From: an uncultured Parabacteroides sp.
GTDB lineage: Bacteria; Bacteroidota; Bacteroidia; Bacteroidales; Tannerellaceae
Length of the DNA stretch: 13,552 bases
Direction: 5' to 3'
Assembly (NCBI GenBank): GCA_900552415.1
Contig: USAD01000043.1
Coordinates: 1 to 13,552 of the forward strand
Shown: positions 1-6,991 of the stretch, in pieces
Numbering within the stretch: the stretch's first letter is position 1
Layout: the number at the start of each line of letters is the position of its first letter
The notes under the pieces: generated by a model
Told to the model about the DNA's origin: nothing
Seen by the model: the letters and a program-made list of their open reading frames with translations, nothing else
The model's database searches: none
Made by a program: the position numbers and the translations under genes

Positions 1-128
1 ATTTGTATTGCTTGCAACCACGGGAAAAAATGCTAAAAACATATTCCGATTTCGTAGCCGTCCGGCAGACGATTCCTTTCCAAGCTCAATTCCAGTTTTA
101 TTTATCTTAATCCTTTCATTAAAAAGAG

Positions 129-1415
129 ATGAGTTATTTATTTACCTCCGAATCGGTGTCTGAAGGACACCCCGATAAAGTGGCCGATCAAATCTCGGAC
201 GCTTTGCTTGATGAGTTTTTGGCCTATGACAAGAATTCTAAAGTAGCTTGCGAAACCCTAGTGACAACCGGACAGGTGGTCTTGGCCGGAGAAGTAAAGT
301 CAAACGCTTATGTGGACATCCAAGAGGTTGCCCGTGGCGTTATTGAGAAAATCGGTTATACGAAGAGTGAGTATCAGTTCGAGGCGATATCGTGTGGCGT
401 CTTCTCCGCGATCCATGAGCAGAGTGGTGATATCAACCGTGGTGTTGAGCGTGAGGATCCTTATGAGCAGGGTGCTGGCGACCAGGGTATGATGTTCGGT
501 TATGCGACGAACGAGACGGCCAATTATATGCCGTTGGCCTTGGACTTATCGCATAGCCTGTTGCTCGAGTTGGCAAAGATCCGTAAGACGGAGCCTGACG
601 TGATGCCTTATCTGCGTCCCGACGCGAAGAGCCAGGTGACAATCGAGTACGATGATAACGGTAAGCCGTTGCGTATTGATACGATCGTTGTCTCTACTCA
701 GCACGATGAGTTTATCCAGCCTAAAGGTATCTCACAGGAAGAGGCTGATCGGGCGATGCAAAAACGGATCGCCGCGGATGTACGCCAGATCTTGATCCCT
801 CGTGTGAAAGCGCAATATCCGGCTCATGTTCAGGCCTTGTTTAATGATGAGATCAAGTATTTTGTTAATCCGACAGGTAAGTTTGTTATTGGTGGACCTC
901 ACGGTGATACCGGTTTGACCGGTCGTAAGATTATCGTAGATACTTATGGTGGAAAGGGCGCTCATGGTGGTGGCGCATTCTCGGGTAAGGATCCTTCGAA
1001 AGTGGATCGCTCAGCGGCTTACGCGGCTCGTCATATCGCCAAGAACATGGTTGCGGCTGGTGTAGCGGACGAGATGTTGGTCCAGGTTTCTTATGCGATT
1101 GGCGTTGCTAAGCCAATGAACATTTTTGTGAATACTTATGGCCACTCGAACGTGAACATGAGCGACGCTGAGATCGCGAACAAGATTTGGGAGCTTTTCG
1201 ATATGCGCCCGAAAGCGATAGAGGAGCGTCTGAAGTTGCGTACGCCGATCTATTTCGAGACCGCTTCTTATGGTCATATGGGACGTCAACCCCAAGTAGT
1301 GACGAAGACCTTTACTTCGCGTTACTTGCCGGAGCCGGTTGTCTGTGAGGTGGAGTTGTTCACTTGGGAGAAGCTGGATTATGTAGATAAGATCAAGGAG
1401 GCTTTTGGTCTTTAA
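129..1415 (+). CDS. metK: S-adenosylmethionine synthase (methionine adenosyltransferase)
   Basis: This cytoplasmic enzyme makes S-adenosylmethionine from methionine and ATP, releasing phosphate and pyrophosphate; the product feeds methylation and related pathways. The 428-residue protein carries the family hallmarks in order: [14 protein letters not shown] with the HPDK loop at residues 14-17, the [11 protein letters not shown] hexapeptide region at 115-125, [13 protein letters not shown] starting at 255, and the glycine-rich loop [16 protein letters not shown] at 280-295. It is longer than the E. coli enzyme (384 residues), with added length around residues 150-245; I recall this longer form as usual in Bacteroidales. 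The ATG at 129 puts the conserved [11 protein letters not shown] motif at the N-terminus, as expected. It appears monocistronic: the next gene is on the opposite strand and a palindromic terminator-like element follows. I saw no clear promoter in bases 1-128. Identification is very secure. Confidence 0.98.
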   Translation: MSYLFTSESVSEGHPDKVADQISDALLDEFLAYDKNSKVACETLVTTGQVVLAGEVKSNAYVDIQEVARGVIEKIGYTKSEYQFEAISCGVFSAIHEQSGDINRGVEREDPYEQGAGDQGMMFGYATNETANYMPLALDLSHSLLLELAKIRKTEPDVMPYLRPDAKSQVTIEYDDNGKPLRIDTIVVSTQHDEFIQPKGISQEEADRAMQKRIAADVRQILIPRVKAQYPAHVQALFNDEIKYFVNPTGKFVIGGPHGDTGLTGRKIIVDTYGGKGAHGGGAFSGKDPSKVDRSAAYAARHIAKNMVAAGVADEMLVQVSYAIGVAKPMNIFVNTYGHSNVNMSDAEIANKIWELFDMRPKAIEERLKLRTPIYFETASYGHMGRQPQVVTKTFTSRYLPEPVVCEVELFTWEKLDYVDKIKEAFGL

Positions 1416-1428
1416 TATGAGTTATCGT

Positions 1429-1506
1429 GCAGTATTGCTCGACAATATCGAGCAACACTGCTTAGTGCCGTCGAGCAACGTTGCTCGACGGTTCTTGTTA
1501 ATACTG
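1429..1506. repeat. Nested inverted repeats built on TTGCTCGA
   Basis: The gap between convergent metK and the sialidase-like gene holds two hairpins sharing one core. The first has 14-base arms, GCAGTATTGCTCGA at 1429-1442 and TCGAGCAACACTGC at 1448-1461, with one mismatch and a CAATA loop. The second is a perfect 24-base palindrome at 1468-1491. The core TTGCTCGA or its complement occurs four times within about 60 bases. The block is also bounded by CAGTATT (1430-1436) and its exact complement AATACTG (1500-1506). This could be a small dispersed intergenic repeat or a paired transcription-end structure; the sequence alone does not decide. No coding capacity is apparent. Confidence 0.75.
1468..1499 (+). 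terminator. Probable intrinsic terminator after metK
   Basis: A perfect 24-base palindrome (arms CCGTCGAGCAAC and GTTGCTCGACGG, 1468-1491) is followed directly by the T-rich run TTCTTGTT. The stem is GC-rich and lies about 50 bases after the metK stop, consistent with an intrinsic terminator for metK. It also lies about 35 bases beyond the stop of the minus-strand gene, but in that direction no T tract follows, so use by the minus strand is less likely. The tail is not a pure T run, which limits confidence. Confidence 0.5.
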
Positions 1507-1526
1507 TAAAGATCGTTCGATAAGGA

Positions 1527-3515
1527 TTATTCCAGGAGCCAGGCCAGGTTGAAGCAGTAGTAGAGACGGCTGCTCAGGAGATGGATTCGGTTGTCGGGTG
1601 TCTGTGTTGCTGCCATATAACCCCGAGGCTCAGCGTGTGTCTTGTCCATCAGGAAGAATTGGGTCCAGGCACCGCCATTCAGGAAGCGTTCTTGTCCGTC
1701 CGTTAGTAGTTTACGTACAGGCCAGGTCTTGCCCTCATCATATGAAAGGGCGGCATATAGACCATATCCCCGATAGGAATTCCCATCCTTGTCAGGAAAA
1801 AGCATACCCCGTTCATTTTCCGGCGTGCGTGTGGGGTGGTCGGTAAAAGAGATCAAAAGGAGAGGCCCTTCATTGAGCCGACGCAAGACGAGTCGTTGCC
1901 CGCCGTCGATCGGTGGCAAGTCTGTCGCGGTGTAGGTCCAGCTCTTTCCTCCGTCGCTAGATAGACTCATCGGCATTTTCAATCGTCCATTCTTATCTTT
2001 TATGCTGTTCCCGCGGCCAAGAGCCATCAGGCTTCCGTCGTTGAGTTGTACGATTCCGGCATGGATTCCGGCGATGGTTGAGCCTTTCCCGCCATCCTCA
2101 AAGTGGGGCAGTGGCGCGCCATCCCAAGGGTCGTACCAGGTTTGTCCGTTGTCTTTACTGATGTGTATGGCGGTACCGTCGTGGCTTTCGGGGCCAGCGT
2201 CGCAAGCTTGTACCAGCCAACCTTCACGGGTTTGGATTGTCCCGGCGATGACTTGGTGTCTTTTTGTATGTTCAGGCGCTACGATTTGTGGTGCGCTCCA
2301 TGTCTCTCCATTATCTTCGCTGATGCGCATGATTATCGCCAGGTTTTGCCAATCTCCTGAAGCCTCCACTCCGTTCAGGTGATAGAGACGTCCGTTCCCG
2401 TCGTTCAACAAGGCGGAACCTGTCATATTTCGATCAGGCACCTTAAAGAACAGCGAGGCGGGATCCCAGGAAGATTGGCCGGCTCTTAGTCGGGAGGCCA
2501 TGACGACCATACCTCGCCCATTTTCCTCATTTGCGGAGAACCAGATCGCCAAGAGGTCGCCATTGTCGCACCAGGTGATGGCTGGTTGATGATTGTGCGA
2601 GAAGAGCGGACAAGGTTCGGATGATGCCGTTGGCTGGACATAGACTTGTGGTGCCACAAAATAGGGAGCGCTGTTGTCTTTGCCCCAATCGTATCGGCTT
2701 TGCGAGACGGCCTGTTGGTTATAAGGAATTGGTCGTGACTGGATCGCTTTTGTTTTGGAATATTCCGCCTCGACAATCCGGAAACCGGTTTGGGCATGTT
2801 TATCCTCAGGGATCATGGCCATCCGGTTGGTTGTCCGCAGATATTTTTCGGGAGTGTTATGGCTTCCTCCACGTGTAACCCGATAAAGTCCCTCCTCGTA
2901 ACCGATGGGATCGACTTGCGTATTGGGCAGGTAAGGGCCATACCAATCCAGGCACCATTCCACGACATTTCCGTGCATATCGTAGAGACCGAACGCATTG
3001 GGCGGTGTTAGGCCCACTTTGAGCGAGACCTCTTTCAGGTTGCGTGCGGTCTGTTGGTTTTTGTGGAAGATGGCCGGCAATCCGTCGCCAGTGTGAAACG
3101 GGAAATAATTGCCCGCATGGCATGCATATTCCCATTCCGCCTCGGTCGGCAACCGATAATTCTTACCTTCTTTTTCGCTTAACCATTTGCAGAAGGCCAT
3201 GGCCTCATGATAGTTAACATAGACCACAGCCTCGTCGTCCTCTTTTGAGAAGCCGTTTTTGCCTCTCAATGCTTTGTGTGATGGATCAAACGCCCCGTAT
3301 TGCGCGTTGGTAATCTCGGTCGCGCTCATCCGAAAGCCGGAGGTCAGGATAACCTTGTGGATTGGTTTTTCGTCGAAATCCTCACCTTCTCCGGTGCCAC
3401 CCATATAAAACGAGCCGGCGGGAATATTCACCATCGGAATAGGATCCGTGGCGGTTTGGGCCAGGAGGAACATTTGGCTACTGGCCAATAAGAGTAGTAA
3501 CGTCATTTTCCTCAT
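1527..3515 (-). CDS. Secreted SUMF1-like / sialidase-like (Asp-box) fusion protein
   Basis: The 662-residue protein begins with a signal peptide (MRKMTLLLLLASSQMFLLAQ) without a lipobox cysteine, so periplasmic or secreted. Residues about 25-250 form a formylglycine-generating-enzyme (SUMF1/FGE-sulfatase) domain: MVNIPAGSFYMGG (28-40), EITNAQY (67-73), YRLPTEAEWEYAC (120-132), GLYDMHGNVVEWCLDWYG (176-193), RVTRGGSH (212-219), GFRI (244-247). The Cys pair that aerobic FGE carries after RGGS is absent, so formylglycine synthesis is unlikely. Residues about 290-662 resemble a BNR_2-type sialidase propeller with four Asp boxes: SEDNGETW (399), SKDNGQTW (453), SSDGGKSW (519), SYDEGKTW (591). I see no FRIP motif, so sialidase activity is unproven; another glycan may be the ligand or substrate. 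An in-frame ATG at 3602 exists, but it would give a charged pre-sequence before the signal peptide and overlap the upstream ATPase gene. The 16-base gap suggests co-transcription with mlaEF. Confidence 0.88.
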   Translation of the reverse strand: MRKMTLLLLLASSQMFLLAQTATDPIPMVNIPAGSFYMGGTGEGEDFDEKPIHKVILTSGFRMSATEITNAQYGAFDPSHKALRGKNGFSKEDDEAVVYVNYHEAMAFCKWLSEKEGKNYRLPTEAEWEYACHAGNYFPFHTGDGLPAIFHKNQQTARNLKEVSLKVGLTPPNAFGLYDMHGNVVEWCLDWYGPYLPNTQVDPIGYEEGLYRVTRGGSHNTPEKYLRTTNRMAMIPEDKHAQTGFRIVEAEYSKTKAIQSRPIPYNQQAVSQSRYDWGKDNSAPYFVAPQVYVQPTASSEPCPLFSHNHQPAITWCDNGDLLAIWFSANEENGRGMVVMASRLRAGQSSWDPASLFFKVPDRNMTGSALLNDGNGRLYHLNGVEASGDWQNLAIIMRISEDNGETWSAPQIVAPEHTKRHQVIAGTIQTREGWLVQACDAGPESHDGTAIHISKDNGQTWYDPWDGAPLPHFEDGGKGSTIAGIHAGIVQLNDGSLMALGRGNSIKDKNGRLKMPMSLSSDGGKSWTYTATDLPPIDGGQRLVLRRLNEGPLLLISFTDHPTRTPENERGMLFPDKDGNSYRGYGLYAALSYDEGKTWPVRKLLTDGQERFLNGGAWTQFFLMDKTHAEPRGYMAATQTPDNRIHLLSSRLYYCFNLAWLLE

Positions 3516-3531
3516 GGCTTTTTTTTTGTTG

Positions 3532-4302
3532 TTATCCCTCTTCCTGTTGCATCTCGACCTCCTTGACTTTCCTGAATAGGTCGGAAGCGAAGATGAAATC
3601 ATTCAGTGCCTGGTTGTTGGATGAGATGACTTGGCTTTTGTTCCCTTGCCATTCCTTGATACCTTCCTTAATGAAGATAATGTTCTCTCCGATATTTATG
3701 ACTGAGTTCATATCGTGGGTATTGATGACGGTTGTCATCTTGTATTCCACCGTGATATCATGGATCAGGGCATCAATGATCAAAGAGGTTTTGGGGTCAA
3801 GACCAGAGTTTGGCTCGTCGCAGAAAAGATATTTCGGGTTGAGGGCAATGGCTCGTGCGATTGCCGCACGTTTCATCATACCACCACTGATCTCCGAGGG
3901 ATAAAGATCTCCTGCGTCCGACAGGTTAACTCGGTCAAGACAAAACTCCGCCCGCTTTCTCCGTTCTTTATAGCTATCTTTAGAGAACATATCGAGAGGG
4001 AACATAACGTTCTCCAGGACAGTCATGCTGTCGAACAGGGCTGATCCCTGGAATAGCATACCCATCTCTTTACGTAATAGATTCAACTCTGCCTTATTCA
4101 TGGCCAGGAGATCGCGTCCATCATAGAGGATTTGTCCTGAATCAGGGCGCATTAAGCCGATGATATTCTTGATCATGACCGTCTTTCCTGAACCGCTTCG
4201 GCCAATGATGAGGTTGGTTTTGCCTGCCTCAAATATGGTATTGATATCTTTGAGTACCATACGGCCCTCAAACGATTTGAATAAATGCTTTACCTCAATC
4301 AT
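3532..4302 (-). CDS. mlaF: MlaF-like ABC transporter ATP-binding protein
   Basis: This is the cytoplasmic ATPase of an MCE-type lipid ABC transporter, which in characterised systems moves phospholipids between inner and outer membranes to keep the outer leaflet asymmetric. The 256 residues show Walker A GRSGSGKT (34-41), Q-loop Gln85 in MLFQGSALF, signature SEISGGMMKRAAIARA (137-152), Walker B YLFCDEP (158-164), the D-loop SGLDP and the switch His196 in NTHDM. The SGGMxxRAA signature and the NSGLDP sequence are typical of the MlaF/TrgD subgroup rather than of sugar or peptide importers. The gene starts 2 bases after the permease stop, so it is very likely translated from the same message. The substrate-binding MCE protein (MlaD) is not next to it. 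The assignment to the MlaF family is secure; the exact lipid carried is inferred. Confidence 0.93.
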   Translation of the reverse strand: MIEVKHLFKSFEGRMVLKDINTIFEAGKTNLIIGRSGSGKTVMIKNIIGLMRPDSGQILYDGRDLLAMNKAELNLLRKEMGMLFQGSALFDSMTVLENVMFPLDMFSKDSYKERRKRAEFCLDRVNLSDAGDLYPSEISGGMMKRAAIARAIALNPKYLFCDEPNSGLDPKTSLIIDALIHDITVEYKMTTVINTHDMNSVINIGENIIFIKEGIKEWQGNKSQVISSNNQALNDFIFASDLFRKVKEVEMQQEEG

Positions 4303-4304
4303 GG

Positions 4305-5051
4305 TTATGTCAACATTAAATGGGTTAATACGACATCCGCCAGCAAGATCATGATGCTGCTCATCACGACTGCGTTTGTACTGGCCTTACCGACTTCCAG
4401 AGCGCCACCCTTCACGTTATAACCGAAATATGCGGCGATGGAAGAGATGATAAACGCATAGACGACAGACTTGATGATGGAGTACCAAATATAGAACTCA
4501 TTGAAATAGAATTGCAAGCCATACTCGAATGACGAGGGCGTCATTCCGTTGCCGGCGGTATAACTGGCCATGATACCGCCCAAAATACCGGTGAACATGC
4601 TGAATATCACCAGAACAGGAGTGAAGAGCATCAGACCGACCATCTTCGGAAGGATCAGGAAGTTCGCTGAATTGACACCCATGATTTCCATAGCGTCAAT
4701 CTGTTCCGTCACTCGCATGGTGCCGATCTCGGAGGCAATATTACTACCGACTTTTCCGGCCAGGATCAAACACATGATGGATGAGGAAAACTCAAGAAGT
4801 ATGATCTCGCGTGTCGTATATCCAATCGTGAATTTAGGAATAAGAGGCGAGCTGATATTCAAGGATATTTGGATCGCGATAACCGTACCGATAAAGACGG
4901 ATATGATGATGACAATCCAAAGGGAATCCACCCCTAGCTTGTAGATCTCTTTGCTGAGCTGCTTAAAAAACATGCTCCAGCGGTCGGGAATCGTGATGCT
5001 TTTCATCATCAGGAGCGTGTATTCTCCTAGTCTTTGCAACGCTTTGTTCAT
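4305..5051 (-). CDS. mlaE: MlaE-like MCE transporter permease
   Basis: This is the inner-membrane permease of an MCE lipid transporter and the partner of the ATPase that follows it. The 248-residue protein has several hydrophobic segments (about residues 43-62, 88-100, 133-165, 190-210, 226-247). It carries the family fingerprint around residues 99-126, GKVGSNIASEIGTMRVTEQ followed by IDAMEIMG, the amphipathic coupling region found in MlaE/TrgD proteins. The length is normal for the family (about 250-260). It heads the minus-strand block mlaE-mlaF-SUMF1/sialidase and diverges from lptB across a 115-base gap. Pairing a phospholipid transporter with the LPS export ATPase is functionally sensible, since both affect outer-membrane lipid balance, but shared regulation is only inferred. 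Confidence 0.93.
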   Translation of the reverse strand: MNKALQRLGEYTLLMMKSITIPDRWSMFFKQLSKEIYKLGVDSLWIVIIISVFIGTVIAIQISLNISSPLIPKFTIGYTTREIILLEFSSSIMCLILAGKVGSNIASEIGTMRVTEQIDAMEIMGVNSANFLILPKMVGLMLFTPVLVIFSMFTGILGGIMASYTAGNGMTPSSFEYGLQFYFNEFYIWYSIIKSVVYAFIISSIAAYFGYNVKGGALEVGKASTNAVVMSSIMILLADVVLTHLMLT

Positions 5052-5098
5052 TATGATTTTTGGTTCTGAATTTTCTTGTTTTGAATTATTTCGTCTCG

Positions 5099-5106
5099 CG
5101 AAGATA
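5099..5106 (-). promoter_or_regulatory. Candidate -7 element for mlaE operon
   Basis: Read on the minus strand this is TATCTTCG, one base from the Bacteroides -7 consensus TAnnTTTG, placed 48 bases upstream of the mlaE start. I could not find a good TTTG-like -33 element at the expected spacing, so this is only a candidate. I saw no comparable match for lptB on the plus strand in the same 115-base gap. Confidence 0.3.
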
Positions 5107-5166
5107 AGGAGATTCCGGATTTAATCATTTAATTCGCGCTAAATTAACTATTCAGAAAGAGGGAAG

Positions 5167-5916
5167 ATGGAAATGGAACGGATGATACTTCGGACGGAAG
5201 ACCTGGTGAAGAAATATCGGACACGTACGGTCGTGAATCATGTTTCGATTGATGTCAAACAGGGCGAGATTGTCGGACTCCTTGGACCGAATGGCGCAGG
5301 GAAGACGACGACTTTCTATATGACTGTCGGACTGGTTACGCCTAATGAGGGAAAGATATTCTTGAATGACATGGAAATCACCAAGTATCCGGTCTATATG
5401 CGTGCCCGAAATGGGATTGGTTATCTTGCCCAAGAGGCCTCCATTTTCCGGAAAATGACTGTCGAGGACAATATACGTTCCGTGTTAGAGATGACGGGGC
5501 GTGATGCTGCTTATCAAAAAGAGAAATTGGAGAGCTTGATCTCTGAATTCGGTTTAGGTAAGGTCCGAAAGAACTTGGGTGACCAACTATCCGGTGGTGA
5601 ACGTCGACGGGCGGAGATCGCCCGCTGTTTGGCGATCGACCCGAAGTTTATCATGCTTGATGAGCCTTTCGCGGGAGTCGATCCTATTGCCGTACAAGAT
5701 ATCCAGACAATTGTCGCCCGATTGAAACATAAGAATATCGGAATCCTGATTACTGACCATAATGTCTATGAGACCTTGAGTATTTGTGATCGGGCATACC
5801 TCTTGTTTGAGGGTAAGGTCCTTTTTCAAGGAACTGCCGAGCAATTGGCGGAGAACGAGATCGTTCGTGAAAAATACCTCGGAAAGGATTTTGTCCTGCG
5901 GAAAAAAGACCTATGA
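5167..5916 (+). CDS. lptB: LPS export ABC transporter ATP-binding protein LptB
   Basis: LptB powers extraction of lipopolysaccharide from the inner membrane and its passage along the LptBFGC-A-DE bridge. The 249 residues contain Walker A GPNGAGKT (40-47), Q-loop Gln89 in YLAQEASIF, signature [13 protein letters not shown] (141-153), Walker [14 protein letters not shown] (161-173) with Glu166, and the switch His198 in [10 protein letters not shown]. The combination [24 protein letters not shown] and TDHNV is diagnostic of LptB among ABC ATPases. The first ATG at 5167 follows a purine-rich AGAGGGAAG. ATGs at 5173 and 5182 are alternatives that would shorten it by 2 or 5 residues. No other lpt gene is in the window, a common arrangement because lptB is often separate from lptFG. 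The gene ends 9 bases from the stop of the convergent CPBP gene with no obvious terminator between. Confidence 0.96.
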   Translation: MEMERMILRTEDLVKKYRTRTVVNHVSIDVKQGEIVGLLGPNGAGKTTTFYMTVGLVTPNEGKIFLNDMEITKYPVYMRARNGIGYLAQEASIFRKMTVEDNIRSVLEMTGRDAAYQKEKLESLISEFGLGKVRKNLGDQLSGGERRRAEIARCLAIDPKFIMLDEPFAGVDPIAVQDIQTIVARLKHKNIGILITDHNVYETLSICDRAYLLFEGKVLFQGTAEQLAENEIVREKYLGKDFVLRKKDL

Positions 5917-5925
5917 CTTATCTGA

Positions 5926-6807
5926 TTATCCCTTTAGGATCTTTTTGAGATACTGGTTTAAGAAGATGAATAAGATGAGAGATATGGCTGCCGCTATTCC
6001 ATATTGAAATATTTGGTCAGTTGGTATCTCTCCTGTTACAAGTGCGCTCTCACGCAAGTTTTTGTCCGACATGCCAATTACTGCGGTTGCGTTATTGATG
6101 AAATGGGCGAATACCGGGATCCAGATACTTCTTGTCCAAAGGAGTAAATAACCGAGGTAGGCGCCTAGGAGCATACGGGGAATGAATCCGTAGAATTGCA
6201 AATGGAAAGCACTGAACAGGATGGCGGCACTCCAGATAACAAAATGCGGGTTGGGGTTCCATTTCCCGATAAGGCGTTGTAAGGCTCCCCTGAAAAAGAA
6301 TTCTTCCGTGATCGCTGGGCAAAGGGCCATTACGATCAAGTTTATAGCCAATAGTTGAGGCGTGCCATCACCGATCATATTCTGGGTTAGTTGCTGGGCT
6401 AAGTCCTCTTGCGAGCGCATCCATTGTTCGACAGGCGCCATGAATGTTGGCAATTCCATTTGCTGGTTAAGCATGGCGATAAAGTTGATTGGCGCCGCGA
6501 TAAGGAACATGCTGGCCAGGACAAGCAGCCAGACTCGCTCATCGTTAACCCTGTGAAGGGAAAGGTAATGGCGAGGGGAGGCGTCGCAGAATAGGGCCAT
6601 GCCAATGGCGGGTAACAAGAATAACCCGAGTGAGGAAATCGTTTGGACAACTCTTGTCATGCTAATATCCATTCCGGAAGTGCCGGTGAAGAGGCTTATC
6701 AACATGGTGATTAATGTGGCTATTACGGCGCCACCACAAAACAGGAAAATAAGTAGGAGCGCTTGCGTTCCCGCTGAATATTGTTGGAAAAAACCTTTCG
6801 TTATCAT
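5926..6807 (-). CDS. CPBP family intramembrane metalloprotease
   Basis: This is a polytopic membrane protein of the CPBP (CAAX protease and bacteriocin-processing, also called ABI) family, 293 residues. The three active-site motifs are intact: EEFFFRGALQ (E168, E169, R173), FSAFH (198-202, His202) and PVFAHFINNATA with His235 and Asn239. Hydrophobic segments lie around residues 17-40, 56-73, 93-112, 151-165, 189-203, 212-229 and 266-285. Family members cleave prenylated or peptide substrates within the membrane, and some give bacteriocin immunity; the substrate here cannot be told from sequence. It has its own divergent promoter opposite tig and lies tail to tail with lptB. Its neighbours do not suggest a bacteriocin locus, so a housekeeping or envelope-stress role is more likely than immunity, but that is inference. 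Confidence 0.93.
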   Translation of the reverse strand: MITKGFFQQYSAGTQALLLIFLFCGGAVIATLITMLISLFTGTSGMDISMTRVVQTISSLGLFLLPAIGMALFCDASPRHYLSLHRVNDERVWLLVLASMFLIAAPINFIAMLNQQMELPTFMAPVEQWMRSQEDLAQQLTQNMIGDGTPQLLAINLIVMALCPAITEEFFFRGALQRLIGKWNPNPHFVIWSAAILFSAFHLQFYGFIPRMLLGAYLGYLLLWTRSIWIPVFAHFINNATAVIGMSDKNLRESALVTGEIPTDQIFQYGIAAAISLILFIFLNQYLKKILKG

Positions 6808-6856
6808 AAGAAGTCAAATTTAACAGGGCCGAAAAGGCCGTTTCTTCGATTGGTGC

Positions 6857-6884
6857 CAAAGATAGTCAGAACTTTTTTCATCAA
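6857..6884 (-). promoter_or_regulatory. Promoter for the CPBP protease gene
   Basis: On the minus strand TATCTTTG (6857-6864) matches the Bacteroides -7 consensus TAnnTTTG exactly. A TTG at 6882-6884 lies 17 bases upstream and could serve as the -33 element, although the spacing is slightly short. Transcription would start near 6850, giving a leader of about 45 bases. The leader contains a small GGCC-loop-GGCC hairpin at 6827-6839. Confidence 0.6.
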
Positions 6885-6912
6885 CCCCTTAACTAATAAA
6901 AACAAAGTAAAA

Positions 6913-6944
6913 TTTGTTTGATTGAAAGAATAACTCTACTTTTG
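6913..6944 (+). promoter_or_regulatory. Promoter for tig
   Basis: TACTTTTG at 6937-6944 is an exact match to the Bacteroides -7 element TAnnTTTG. TTTG at 6913-6916 lies 20 bases upstream, the expected -33 position. Transcription would begin near 6950, leaving a leader of roughly 40 AT-rich bases before the tig start. It is back to back with the CPBP promoter; the two -33 regions are about 30 bases apart and do not overlap. Confidence 0.75.
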
Positions 6945-6991
6945 CATCCTAAATTTCGATAGAACTAAATTAACTAAATAAATCATTCAGA

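Noticed and set aside
3..110. Open frame of 35 codons running from the window edge to a TAA at 108-110, possible tail of an upstream gene
   Set aside because: Too short to judge, no recognisable motif, and another frame over the same bases is also open by chance.
2002..2382. Plus-strand open frames of up to 126 codons opposite the sialidase-like gene
   Set aside because: Antisense shadows with low-complexity Ser/Pro/Cys-rich translations and no motif.
3516..3602. Longer N-terminus for the SUMF1/sialidase protein starting at 3602
   Set aside because: It would overlap the mlaF gene by about 70 bases and place a charged stretch before a clear signal peptide; the ATG at 3515 is far better.
5917..5925. 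Terminator between convergent lptB and the CPBP gene
   Set aside because: The gap is only 9 bases and I see no hairpin with a T tract in or next to it.
5926..6807. CPBP protease as part of a bacteriocin immunity or defence island
   Set aside because: Neighbours are lptB and tig, both core genes; there is no small peptide gene, transporter or defence gene beside it.
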